From assembly GCA_037577475.1 (NCBI GenBank), contig CM075204.1, forward strand, positions 3,333,001 to 3,397,000: 64,000 bases of DNA, given 5' to 3'. Source of the stretch: Chaunax sp. Z400 (lineage: Eukaryota > Chordata > Actinopteri > Lophiiformes > Chaunacidae). Under the pieces are notes generated by a model. That model saw only the letters and a list, made by a program, of their open reading frames with translations, searched no databases and was not told the origin of the DNA. The position numbers were made by a program, and so were the translations under genes. This document shows positions 1 through 11,500 of the stretch, piece after piece (the stretch's first letter is position 1; each line of letters opens with the position of its first letter).

Positions 1-3000
1 ATCCAGATGCTAATGTGAGCAGGTGACCCACAGAAATCCAGCTGCATCTGATGTGAGCGAACGATCAATAGAAAGACAAATGCTGATGTGAGCAGGCGAT
101 CCATAGAAATCCAGATGCTGATGTGAGCAGGTGATCCATAGAAGTTGAAATGCTGATCTGAGCAGATGATCAATAGATATCCAAATGAAGATGTGAGCGA
201 ACGATCAATAGATATCCAGATGCTTATGTGAGCAGGTGATCAATAGAAATCCTAATGCTAATGTGAGCACTTGATCCATAGAAATCCAGATGCTGATGCG
301 AGCAAACGATCAATAGAAATCCAGATGCTGATACGAGCGAACAATCAATAGAAATACAAATGCTGAGTTGAGCAGAAGATCCATAGAAATAAAAATGCTG
401 ATCTGAGCAGGCGATCAATAGAAATACAAATGCTGATCTGGAAATGTGATCCATAGAAATCCAAATGCTGGGTGAGCGAACGATCGATAGAAATACCAAT
501 GCTGATATGAGCGAACAATCAATAGAAATCCAGATGCTGATTTGAGCAGGCGATCCATAGAAATCCAGATGCTAATGTGAGCAGGTGACCCACAGAAATC
601 CAGCTGCTGATGTGAGCGAACGATCAATAGAAATCCAGATGCTGATGTGAGCAGGCGATCCATAGATATCCAGATGCTAATGTGAGAAGGCGATCGATAG
701 AAATAAGAAACGCTGATCTGAAAAAGTGATCCATTGAAATACAAATGCTAATGTGAGCAGGAGATCCATAGAAATCCAGATGCTGATGTGAGCAGGTGAT
801 CCATAGAACTTGAAATGCTGATCTGAGCAGGTGATCAATAAATATCCAGATGCTAATGTGAGAAGGCGATCGATAGAAATAAGAAACGCTGATCTGAGAA
901 GGTGATCCATATAAATACAAATGCTAATGTGAACAGGAGATCCATAGAAATCCAAATGAAGATGTGAGCGAACGATCAATACATATCCAGATGCTTATGT
1001 GAGCAGGTGATCAATAGAAATCCTAATGCTAAAGTGAGCAGGTGATCCATACAAATCCAGATGCTGATGCGAGCAAACGATCAATAGAAATCTAGATGCT
1101 GAGGTGAGCAGAAGATCCATTGAAATACAAATGTTGATGTGAACATGTGATCCATAAAAATCCAGATGTTAATGTGAGCAGGTGATCCATAAAAATCCAG
1201 ATGCTGATACGAGCGAACAATCAATAGAAATACAAATGCTGAGTTGAGCAGAAGATCCATAGAAATAAAAATGCTGATCTGAGCAGGCAATCAATAGAAA
1301 TACAAATGCTGATCTGGAAATGTGATCCATAGAAATCCAAATGCTGGGTGAGCGAACGATCGATAGAAATACAAATGCTGATATGAGCGAACAATCAATA
1401 GATATCCAGATGCTGATGTGAGCAGGCGATCCATACAAAAAAAACAAAACGCTGTTGTGATTAGGCAATCGATTGAAATAAAAAAGGCTGATCCGAACAG
1501 GCGATCTATACAATTCCGGATGCTGATCCGAGCAGGTGATTCACAGAAATCCACATGCTAATGTGAGCAGGAGATCCATAGAAATCAAATGAAGATGTGA
1601 GCGAATGATCAATAGATATCCAGATGCTTATGTGAGCAGGTGATCAATAGAAATCCTAATGCTAATGTGAGCAGGTGATCCATAGAAATCCAGATGCTGA
1701 TGCGAGCAAACAATCAATAGAAATCCAGATGCTGATGTGAGCAGGCGATCCATAGAAATCCAGATGCTGATGTGAGCAGGTGATCCATAGAACTTGAAAT
1801 GCTGATCTGAGCAGGTGATCAATAGATATCCAGATGCTAATGTGAGAAGGCGATCGATAGACATAAGAAACGCTGATCTGAGAAGGTGATCAAAAGAAAT
1901 ACAAATGCTGATGTGAGCGAACGATCAATAGAAATACAAATGCTGAGTGAGCGAACGATCGATAGAAAGACAAATGCTGATGTGAGTGAACGATCAATAG
2001 ATATCCAGATGCTGTTGTGATCAGGCAATCGATTGAAATAAAAAACGCTGATCTGAGCAGGCGATCTATAAAATTCCAGATGCTGATCCGAGCAGGTGAT
2101 TCATAGAAATCCAGATGCTGATGCGAGCAAACGATCAATAGAAATCTAGATGCTGAGGTGAGCAGAAGATCCATTGAAATACAAATGCTGATACGAGCGA
2201 ACAATCAATAGAAATACAAATGCTGATGTGAGCGAACGATCAATAGATATCCAGATGCTGATGTGAGCAGGCGATCCATATAAAAAAAGAAACGCTGTTG
2301 TGATTAGGCAATCGCTTGAAATAAAAAACGCTGATCTGAGCAGGCGATCTATAGAATTCCGGATGCTGATCCGAGCAGGTGATTCACAGAAATCCAAATG
2401 CTAATGTGAGCAGGAGATCCATAGAAATCCAAATGAAGAAGTGAGCGAACAATCAATAGATATCCAGATGCTTATGTGAGCAGGTGATCAATAGAAATCC
2501 TAATGCTAATGTGAGCAGGTGATCCATAGAAATCCAAATGCTGATACGAGGAGGCGATCAATAGAAATACAAATGCTGATCTTGACATGTGATCCATAAA
2601 AATACAAATGCTGATATGAGCGAACGATCAATAGAAATCAAAATGCTAATGTGAGTGAATGACCAATAGAAATCCAGATGCTAATGTGAGCAGGTGACCC
2701 ACAGAAATCCAGCTGCTGATGTGAGCGAACGATAAATAGAAAGACAAATGCTGATGTGAGCAGGCGATCCATAGAAATCCAGATGCTGACGCGAGCAAAC
2801 GATCAATAGAAATCTAGATGCTGATGTGAGCGAATGATCAATAGATATCCAGATGCTGATGTGAGCAGGCGATCCATATTAAAAGAAAAACGCTGTTGTG
2901 ATTAGGCAATCGATTGAAATAAAAAACGCTGATCTGAGCAGGCGATTTATAAAATTCCGGATGCTGATCCGAGCAGGTGATTCACAGAAATCCAAATGCT

Positions 3001-4974
3001 AATGTGAGCAGGAGATCCATTGAAATCCAAATGAAGATGTGAGAGAACGATCCATAGATATCCAGATGCTTATGTGAGCAGGTGATCAATAGAAATCCTA
3101 ATGCTGATGTGAGCAGGTGATCCATAGAAATCCAGATACTGATGTGAGCAAACGATCAATAGAAATCTATATGCTGATGTGAGCAGATGATCCGTAGAAA
3201 TACAAATGCTGATACGAGCAGGCGATCAATAGAAATACAAATGCTGATGTTAGAAGGTGATCCATAAAAAATGCAGATGCTGATGTGAGTGAACGATCAA
3301 TAGAAAAACAAATGCTGATCTGTGCAGGCGATCAATAGACATTCAGATGCTGATGTGATTAGGTGATCAACAAAAATTCAAATGCTGATCTGAGCAGGCA
3401 ATCCATAGAAATCCAGATGCCCAGGTGAGCGAACGATCAATAGAAATCAAGGCCTGATGTTTCTGATGCAAACAGTCAATCAATAGAAATCCAAATGCTG
3501 ATACGAGCAGGTGATCCATAAAAATACAAATGCTGATGTGAGCGAACGATCAATAGAAATAAAATTGCTGATGTAAGCTGGTGGTCCATAGAAATCCAGA
3601 TGCTGATGTGAGGGAATTATCAATAGAAATCAAGGCCTGATGTTTCTGATGCAAACAGTCAATCTATAGAAATAAAAATGCTGATGTTAGAAGGCGATCC
3701 AAAAAAAATACAGATGCTGATGTGAGTGAACGATCAATGGAAATACAAATGCTGATGTGAGCGAATGATCAATAGAAATACAAATGCTGATGCAGGGGAA
3801 TGATCAATAGAAATCCAAATGCTGATGCGAGCAGGTGATCCAAAAAAATACAAATGCTGATCTGAGCAGGCCATCTATAGAAATATAAATGCTGATGTGA
3901 GCAGGCGATCCATAGAAATCCAGATGCTGATGTGAGCGAACGATCAATAGAAATAAAATTGCTGATGTGAGCAGGTGATCAATAGAAATCGAGGCCTGAT
4001 GTGAGCAAACGATCAATAGAAATCCAAATGCTGATGCGAGCAGGTGATCCATAAAAATACAAATGCTGATGTGAGCGAACGATCAATAGAAATAAAATTG
4101 CTGATGTGAGCAGGTGATCAATAGAAATCCAAATGCTGATGCGAGCGAACGATCAATAGAAATACAAATGCTGATGTGAGCAGGTGATCAATAGGAATCG
4201 AAATAGTGATGTGAGCAGGCGGTCCATAGAAATCCAGATGTTGATGTGAGGGAATGATCAATAGAAATAAAATTGCTGATGTGAGCAGGTGATCAATAGA
4301 AATCGAGGCCTGATGTGAGCAAACGATCAATAGAAATCCAAATGCTGATGCGAGCAGGTGATCCATAAAAATACAAATGCTGATGTGAGCGAACGATCAA
4401 TAGAAATAAAAATGCTGATGTCAGCAGGCGATCCAAAGAAATCCAGATGCTGATGAGAGCGAACGATCAATAGAAATAAAATTGCTGATGTGAGCAGGTG
4501 ATCAATAGAAATCGAGGCCTGATGTGAGCAAACGATCAATAGAAATCCAAATGCTGATGCGAGCAGGTGATCCATAAAAATACAAATGCTGATGTGAGCG
4601 AACGATCAATAGAAATAAAATTGCTGATGTGAGCAGGTGATCAATAGAAATCCAAATGCTGATGCGAGCGAACGATCAATAGAAATACAAATGCTGATGT
4701 GAGCAGGTGATCAATAGGAATCCAAATAGTGATGTGAGCAGGCGGTCCATAGAAATCCAGATGTTGATGTGAGGGAATGATCAATAGAAATCAAGGCCTG
4801 ATTTTTCTGATGCAAACAGACAATCTATAGAAATAAAAATGCTGATGTTAGCAGGCGATCCAAAAAAAATACAGATGCTGATGTGAGTGAACGATCAATA
4901 GAAAAACAAATGCTGATCTGTGCAGGGGATCAATAGACATTCAGATGCTGATGTGATTAGGTGATCAACAAAAA
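1..4974. repeat. Satellite A, 35-bp tandem repeat (left block)
   Basis: The stretch is a degenerate tandem array of a 35-bp unit. A representative spacing is seen between the GATCC at 98 and the GATCC at 133. Each unit reads roughly GATCCATAGAAATCCAGATG followed by CTGATGTGAGCAGGT. Two recurrent sub-types differ in the last third: one has GAGCAGGTGATC and the other GAGCGAACGATC. Many units differ by several bases, so the array is older and more diverged than Satellite B. Larger repeated blocks are visible, for example sequence near 3804-4052 recurring at 4118-4366 and 4327-4575 (offsets 314 and 209 bp, near multiples of 35). Short open frames occur on the minus strand because the unit is poor in stops, but 35 is not a multiple of three and no gene is implied. 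The array runs off the left edge. Confidence 0.95.
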
Positions 4975-5847
4975 ATGTAGCGAGCCATCACTCCATAGTT
5001 TAAGTCTGTTGTGATGTGTTTCTTTGCCTGGGACAGAAAAAAAACTTCTGCTTTGGGAACGAATCTGCTGATTTGTTCATATATGTACTGACAGTTGAGT
5101 TTTATATGCCTTCTAAATCAAAGTACAATGTATGAAAGGGTGCGTATGACGTCACGCCACGTCATGAACACGCAAAGGAGCAACTGCAGCATAGCAACCG
5201 TTGCTAGGTACAGCATGCTTACGTAGTTTCCATCCCTTGTGTTTTTGTGCCGCTGAGACTTCAATCTCCCTCACCTTGAGTCAATCGGCAGCCCCGATAG
5301 TTCATTTATCGCTGTTAAGCTAGGCTAACGCTAACATCACATAACTTCCGGCTATCTATTCACAGTGCTTTTATTGTTAAAACACACTTCCGGTATGTTC
5401 GTTCACGGAGTTTTGAAGCTCAATTAACAGCGACAGCAACAATTATCCTTTACCTTTAAACAACCGAAACTATTAAAATACATAACAAATAGCAAACACA
5501 ACAGTAAATTAGACACTTATATTGGCATTCACGCTCAGTCCACTTGCAACAACCGTGTTTAACTAATACTTTAACTCAAATACGTGACGAGCTGCTGAAC
5601 ACATCTGAAAGAGTTCAACACTGCACTGTATGTTAACAGACTCAGTGCACAGATGGGACGGCGCAACCAATAGGAGTACAGCACTGAATGGGTCATTAAA
5701 CAGCTAATAAAATAGAAAAGCGCTATTTAACAACAAGATTATCTTTGAGGCCTTTTCTACACTATAACTGTGGCTGAAGTTAAATTATTTTCAGCAATCT
5801 GAGGAGAAATTTTGACTATTCACACAGTGCCTTAGCTTAATTTTTTT
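4975..5847 (-). other. Promoter-like or solo-LTR-like segment in satellite, copy 1
   Basis: This non-repetitive segment interrupts Satellite A. On the minus strand it shows a TATAAAA box (5100-5106) about 40 bp downstream of a perfect CRE palindrome TGACGTCA (5147-5154). Further upstream on that strand are two ETS-type ACTTCCGG sites (5344-5351, 5386-5393, as read on plus) and a CCAAT box (5667-5671, plus reading). A near-palindrome TAGCAAC-C-GTTGCTA lies just beyond the CRE. No ORF of note is present. The segment could be a captured gene promoter, or a solo LTR: plus-strand TGTAGCGAGCC at the left and TTCACACA near the right would give TG...CA ends. I see no target-site duplication, so the origin is unresolved. 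Confidence 0.6.
5100..5154 (-). promoter_or_regulatory. Candidate CRE plus TATA core promoter, copy 1
   Basis: The TATAAAA on the minus strand is complementary to 5100-5106, and the CRE octamer TGACGTCA is at 5147-5154. A second CRE half-site, CACGTCAT, follows at about 5158. The spacing suits a TATA-type core promoter firing leftward, with initiation predicted near 5070. No transcript evidence is available. Confidence 0.45.
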
Positions 5848-6061
5848 GAAATACAAATGCTGATGCGAAAAGGCAATCCACACAAATCCAAATGCTGATT
5901 GGAGGATGCAATCCACAGAAATCCAGATGCTAATGTGAGCAGGTGATCCATAGAAATCCAGGTGCTGATTTGAGCAGGCGATTAATAGAAATACAAATGC
6001 TGATCTGAGCAGGCGATTAATAGACATTCAGATGCTGATGTGATTAGGTGATCAACAAAAA
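5848..6061. repeat. Satellite A remnant between the duplicated segments
   Basis: Six or so diverged 35-bp units, including CCAAATGCTGATTGGAGG variants, separate the two promoter-like segments. The last unit again breaks off at GATCAACAAAAA, exactly as before copy 1. Confidence 0.9.
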
Positions 6062-6934
6062 ATGTAGCGAGCCATCACTCCATAGTTTAAGTCTGTTGTG
6101 ATGTGTCTCTTTGCCTGGGACGGAAAAAAAACTTCTGCTTTGGGAACGAATCTGCTGATTTGTTCATATACGTACTGACAGTTGAGTTTTATATGCCTTC
6201 TAAATCAAAGTACAATGTATGAAAGGGTGCGTATGACGTCACGCCACGTCATGAACACGCCAAGGAGCAACTGCAGCATAGCAACCGTTGCTAGGTACAG
6301 AATGCTTACTTAGTTTCCATCCCTTGTGTTTTTGTGCCGCTGAGACTTCAATCTCCCTCACCTTGAGTCAATCGGCAGCCCCGATAGTTCATTTATCGCT
6401 GTTAAGCTAGGCTAACGCTAACATCACATAACTTCCGGTTATCTATTCACAGTGCTTTTATTGTTAAAACACACTTCCGGTATGTTCGTTCACGGAGTTT
6501 CGAAGCTCAATTAACAGCGACAGCAACAATTATCCTTTACCTTTAAACAACCGAAACTATTAAAATACATAACAAATAGCAAACACAACAGTAAATTAGA
6601 CACTTATATTGGCATTCACGCTCAGTCCACTTGCAACAACCGTGTTTAACTAATACTTTAACTCAAATACGTGACGAGCTGCTGAACACATCTGAAAGAG
6701 TTCAACACTGCACTGTATGTTAACAGACTCAGTGCACAGATGGGACGGCGCAACTAATAGGAATACAGCACTGAATGGGTCATTAAACAGCTAATAAAAT
6801 AGAAAAGCGCTATTTAACAACAAGATTATCTTTGAGGCCTTTTCTACACTATAACTGTGGCTGAAGTTAAATTATTTTCAGCAATCTGAGGAGAAATTTT
6901 GACTATTCACACAGTGCCTTAGCTTAATTTTTTT
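6062..6934 (-). other. Promoter-like or solo-LTR-like segment, copy 2
   Basis: This is the second copy of the segment at 4975-5847, offset by 1,087 bp. The CRE (6234-6241), the TATA box and both ACTTCCGG motifs are intact. The CCAAT box is altered: CAACCAATAGG in copy 1 reads CAACTAATAGG here. Other changes are single-base and scattered. Confidence 0.6.
6187..6241 (-). promoter_or_regulatory. Candidate CRE plus TATA core promoter, copy 2
   Basis: The same TATA and CRE arrangement as copy 1 is preserved without a change in the motifs. Nothing in the sequence shows whether either copy is active. Confidence 0.42.
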
Positions 6935-7123
6935 GAAATACAAATGCTGATGCGAAAAGGCAATCCACACAAATCCAAATGCTGATTGGAGGATGCAATC
7001 CACAGAAATCCAGATGCTAATGTGAGCAGGTGATCCATAGAAATCCAGGTGCTGATTTGAGCAGGCGATTAATAGAAATACAAATGCTGATCTGAGCAGG
7101 CGATTAATAGAAATACAAATGCT
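6935..7123. repeat. Satellite A remnant before the heptamer array
   Basis: Diverged 35-bp units match those at 5848-6036. The last one changes at AAATGCTGATG into TATGTATGTG, where the heptamer array begins. Confidence 0.88.
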
Positions 7124-7743
7124 GATGTATGTATGTGTTAATTCTTATGTTGTATGTGTTATGTTTTATGTTGTATGTCTTATGTGTTATGTTTTATGTA
7201 TTGTGTTATGTGTTATGTCTTATGTGTTATGTCTTATGTTGTATGTGTTAATTCTTATGTTGTATGTGTTAAGTTTTATTTTGTATGTGTTATTTCTTAT
7301 GTGTTATGTTTTATGTATTGTGTTATGTTGTATGTGTTATGTCTTATGTGTTATGTTTTTTCTTTTATGTTTTATGTGTTATGTCTTATGTTTTATGTGT
7401 TATGTTGTATGTGCAATGTCTTATGTGTTATGTCTTATGTGTTGTTTTATGTGTTATGTCTTATGTTGTATGTGTTATGTCTTATGTTGTATGTGTTATG
7501 TCTTATGTCTTATGTGTTATGTCTTATGTTGTATGTGTTATGTCATATGTCTTATGTTGTATGTGTTATGTCTTATGTTGTTTGTGTTATGTGTTTAGTT
7601 GTATGTGTTATGTCTTATGTTGTATGTGTTATGTCTTATGTGTTATGTTGTATGTGGTATGTGTTATGTTGTATGTGTTATGTCTTATGTGTTATGTTTT
7701 TAGTTGTATGTGTTATGTTTTATGTCTTATGTGTTATGTCTTA
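7124..7743. repeat. Heptamer minisatellite, left half
   Basis: The stretch is a run of 7-bp units such as TTATGTG, TTATGTC, TTATGTT and GTATGTG. It is strongly strand-asymmetric: T and G rich on plus, almost without C. Three units make 21 bp, so all three plus frames stay open for long distances and give a repeating Cys/Tyr/Val/Leu/Met peptide, a by-product of the repeat. The array was split by the BEL/Pao insertion and continues at 15165. Confidence 0.93.
7739..7743. other. Target-site duplication, left copy (TCTTA)
   Basis: TCTTA directly precedes the TG of the left LTR and recurs directly after the CA of the right LTR (15165-15169). A 5-bp duplication is normal for BEL/Pao integrases. The flanks are TTATGTC-type repeats, so a chance match is possible, but the LTR ends fit exactly. 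Confidence 0.85.
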
Positions 7744-8462
7744 TGTACTGCCCTCGCAGTGCGTTCTCTTGTGCAGAGCTAGACAGTCAGTTAACACTTA
7801 AAAGCTCTTCAATAAACACACAAGGTTTGGATTTTCTTGTCTTTTACTGAAGTCTTGATTTGCTTTTCTTTTCTTTTCATTTCTTTGTAAAACTGCAAGA
7901 TTACAGATATAAGCATAAATCAGTACAAAACATTGACATATGCACATAAATGATAAATATAATACACATAAACGCCTTATTTTACTTATAGCATACAACA
8001 AGCAGTAAAATATGAGAGAAAACAGCTCAGCTACGACAACAGCTACAAGTCCATAGTCAAGTAGTAAACAGAGCTAGCTCTACTGCTACAACTACAAGCT
8101 AGCAGAGCACATGTTTTACCAAACCCAAAGAAAAGCTTTTAACATGTCATTCCTTCAACAAAATGCAATATTTGATCATCATATTTATGCATATTACTCA
8201 CAGACACATAGTCTCCAAGGCAGAAGCGTGTCAGAAAGACATTCAGCAGCAACATGTATCCAGCTGTCTATCTTGCCTGTCTGTGTTCACCTTAACAATG
8301 TGCTCAACTAAAAGAAATCCACCTGTGGCCAGCAGGTGGCAACAAAGCACATGAACCGAAGAGAATAGCCCAAATGTTTTTTAATGTTTTAACTTAAGTT
8401 CTCCTTTTAACCTATTGAACTTATTAAATCAATTAATTCTGCCTTAACTTAAAGGCAGCACA
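7744..8462 (-). repeat. 3' LTR of the BEL/Pao element
   Basis: This 719-bp direct repeat starts TGTACTGCCC and ends GGCAGCACA as read on plus. It matches 14446-15164 base for base as far as I can read. Relative to transcription it is the downstream LTR. Its U3/R/U5 borders are not resolved. Confidence 0.95.
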
Positions 8463-8473
8463 CTCCCCGCTTG
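8463..8473 (-). promoter_or_regulatory. Polypurine tract
   Basis: On the minus strand CAAGCGGGGAG abuts the first base of the 3' LTR. This is the expected place for the purine-rich primer of plus-strand DNA synthesis. The tract is short and interrupted by one C. Confidence 0.65.
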
Positions 8474-8552
8474 ATATAAAACATTATATCACAACAGATA
8501 TTTCAACTTGACAGGGAATGTTCTCCAGCAGTCATATTCTTAAGATCCTTAA

Positions 8553-11500
8553 CTAAGTCTCTGAAAGTAGTACTACAATCTCTGAGACTGGCCTTAGAAA
8601 CACCTTGACAGTCCCATCCTTCACAATCCGCACTTCTACCTTGCGGACCCTCTTGTCGCTACTTGGCACAGTCTTAACAATTAGTCCCATTGGCCATTCA
8701 TTTCTGTGAGCTTGGCTGTCTTTCAGTAAGACAACATCTCCAACTTTGATGTTTGGCTTGTCTTTTGTCCACTTCCTGCGGCTTTGTAGAGTAGAAAGAT
8801 ACTCTCCTTTCCACCTCTTCCAGAAGGTGTCAGCGAGACCCTGGACTTGCTTCCACTGCTTTCCATACAACTGACCCATGCCATAGTTTCCAGAGGGGGC
8901 CAAAATAGCACTTCTCTTCTGAGTAAGGAGCATTGCAGGGGTAAGTACTTCGGGCATATCTGGGTCAGTGGATAAGGCAATAAGAGGTCTAGCATTCATG
9001 ATAGCCATCACCTCTGCCATGAAGGTGCTCAGGACTTCGTGTGTGAGACGTGTTGATCGTGTCTGTAGCAACATCGCATCCAGAATGCGCCTGGCCACTC
9101 CAATGAGCCGCTCCCATGAGCCTCCCATGTGGGAAGCGTGAGGGGGATTAAACACCCAGGTGCAACCTTTCTCTTGGAGATACTTCTTGAACGTGGTGTT
9201 GTCTGTGTTTATGCCCAACTGCTTACAAGTTCCCACAAAGTTAGTCCCTCTGTCAGACCGCAGAAGCTTTGCTGGACCACGAATAGAGAAAAATCTCCTC
9301 AGAGCATTGATAAAACTGTCCGTTGACATGGTTTCAATCAGTTCAATATGCACTGCTCTGGTCGACATGCATGTAAAGAGCACAGCCCAGCGTTTGCTGT
9401 CTGCAACTCCTCCTCTTGTGCGACGTGTCATGACAGACCATGGTCCAAAGATATCGAGGCCGACAGTGGTGAATGGAGGTTCAGGGGTGAGTCTGTCTGC
9501 AGGCAAATCAGCCATCTTTTGGTCCTCCAACCTCCCTCGCAGTTTGCGGCAAGTAACACACTTGTGAATGACAGATGACACCAGGCGCTTACTGCCAATT
9601 ATCCAGTATCCTGCTGCTCGGAGAGCTCCTTCCGATATGTGTCGTCCTTGGTGAGCTACTTGTTGATGAAAGTGTCTCACAAGTAATATGGAAATGTGAT
9701 GGGTATGTGGAATGATCAGTGGGTGTTTTTCTTCCTTTGATAGGCTGGCAGAAGAGAGACGACCTCCAATACGAAACAGACCATCTTCGTCTACAACTGG
9801 ATTGAGTTTCTCGAGTTTACTTTGCTTGGGCCATGTCTGTCTATTTTCAAGAAATTTGAATTCCGCTTGGAAGGCTTCACTCTGGACAGAACGAATGATC
9901 ACAACTTTGGCTTGCGATAGCTCACTTGGGCTGGGCGTTTCTTTGAAACATTTCCATCCTTTCCTTTTTACAGTGTCTGATTTTCTTTTGAAAGATGCTG
10001 CAATGCGAATGAGTTTGGCTATGGTTTGGCATAGCGTGTTCCAGCTTGAACATCGCTCAAAGTGTTGTGAACCTAACTGGGATTCCGACACCTTGGTTGC
10101 TAGAGTAGTAACCTCAGGACGAATCTCATCATCAGTTTCAGGTTCAATGAGAGTAAAGTGATTGGATTCTGGTGCCTCTGCTGCATTATCGTGATACAGA
10201 AAGGCTGGACCTGAGAACCAGTTGCTGTGTTGGAGTTGGGCTGCTGGTATAGACCTAGTTGCATGGTCTGCAGGGTTCAGGTTTGTAGGTACATAGTACC
10301 ACTGATCAGGGTGTGTGGATCTTCTTATCCGTGTTACTCGGTTGGCCACATACATATAGAATCTTCTCGTGCTGTTGTTGATGTAACCAAGCACAATTTT
10401 GCTGTCGGTGAAGAACTTTACCGCATCCACCTCTATATCGATCTCATCAGTGATCAGCTCGTATAGCTCAACTGCCAGAACAGCTGCGCAGAGTTCGAGG
10501 CGTGGAATAGTATGGGCCGGGTGAGGGGCTAATTTTGCTTTTCCCATGACAAATCCGACATGATACTGACCCATGGGGTCGACAGCTCTCAGGTAGGCCA
10601 CAGCCCCAATAGCTACAGTGGAAGCATCTGAAAAGATGCACAGTTCCTTTCTCTGAGTTGAAGATAGTGAGGCTGGTATGTAGCATCTTTGTATGTGCAG
10701 GTCTTTTAGAGCTTTTAAAGAATCCTTCCACAGGTTCCATCCTGCTTCCTTTGCTGGAGGGAGAGGTGAGTCCCACTCACTTTGTTCTGATGACAGTTCT
10801 CTGACTAATGCTTTTCCTTGCATTGTTATGGGAGCTACGAAGCCCAAGGGGTCAAATAACCCATTAACTGTTGACAACACGCCTCTTCGGGTGAATGGCT
10901 TCTCTTCATGGGACACCAGGAAGGTAAAACTGTCTGTTTCTAGGTTCCAAGAGAGCCCAAGGCTCCTCTGAAGAGGGAGGGGATCCACTGCAAGGTCCAA
11001 ATCTTTCAAATTCTTGGCACGGTCCTCTGCTGGAAAAGCTTCCATCACTTGGCTACAGTTTGATGCTACTTTGTGCAGTCGCAGGTTGGATTCTGCCAAC
11101 ATCTCTCTAGTTCGTGTGAGGAGATCTATTGCTTCTTCAGGTGTTGCAACTGAGGTGAGACCATCGTCCACGTAAAACTGCCTCTCTACAAACTGTCTTG
11201 CATCAGAACCATGTTCTTGTTCGCCTTTTTGAGCTGCTCGTCTCATACAATAGATGGCTACAGCTGGTGAAGGGCTGTTTCCGAATACATGAACTTTCAT
11301 CCTGTACTCAACCACTTGCTTGCGGATGTCATTGTCCTCATACCAGAGGTACCGGAGAAAATCTCTGTGGTCTTCTCGGACGAAGAAACAGTAAAACATT
11401 TGCTGCACATCTGCTGTAAGGGCTATGGGTTCCCTTCGAAACCGCAAAAGAACACCAACCAAGGTATTGTTCATGTCTGGTCCACTGAGGAGCACATTGT

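Larger units (their letters stand above)
4975..6061. repeat. Tandem duplication, copy 1 (1,087 bp)
   Basis: This 1,087-bp module consists of an 873-bp non-satellite segment (4975-5847) and about 214 bp of Satellite A. It repeats directly in 6062-7109. I count ten single-base differences in the 873-bp part, about 1.1 percent, and no indel, so the duplication is fairly recent. Both copies start directly after a Satellite A unit that breaks off at GATCAACAAAAA. Confidence 0.93.

Noticed and set aside
224..2397. Many minus-strand open frames of 60-110 codons in Satellite A
   Set aside because: They are translations of a stop-poor 35-bp repeat and shift frame every unit; nothing else supports coding.
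8463..8552. Possible env-like third gene of the retrotransposon
   Set aside because: Only 90 bases lie between the pol stop and the 3' LTR, so there is no room for env.
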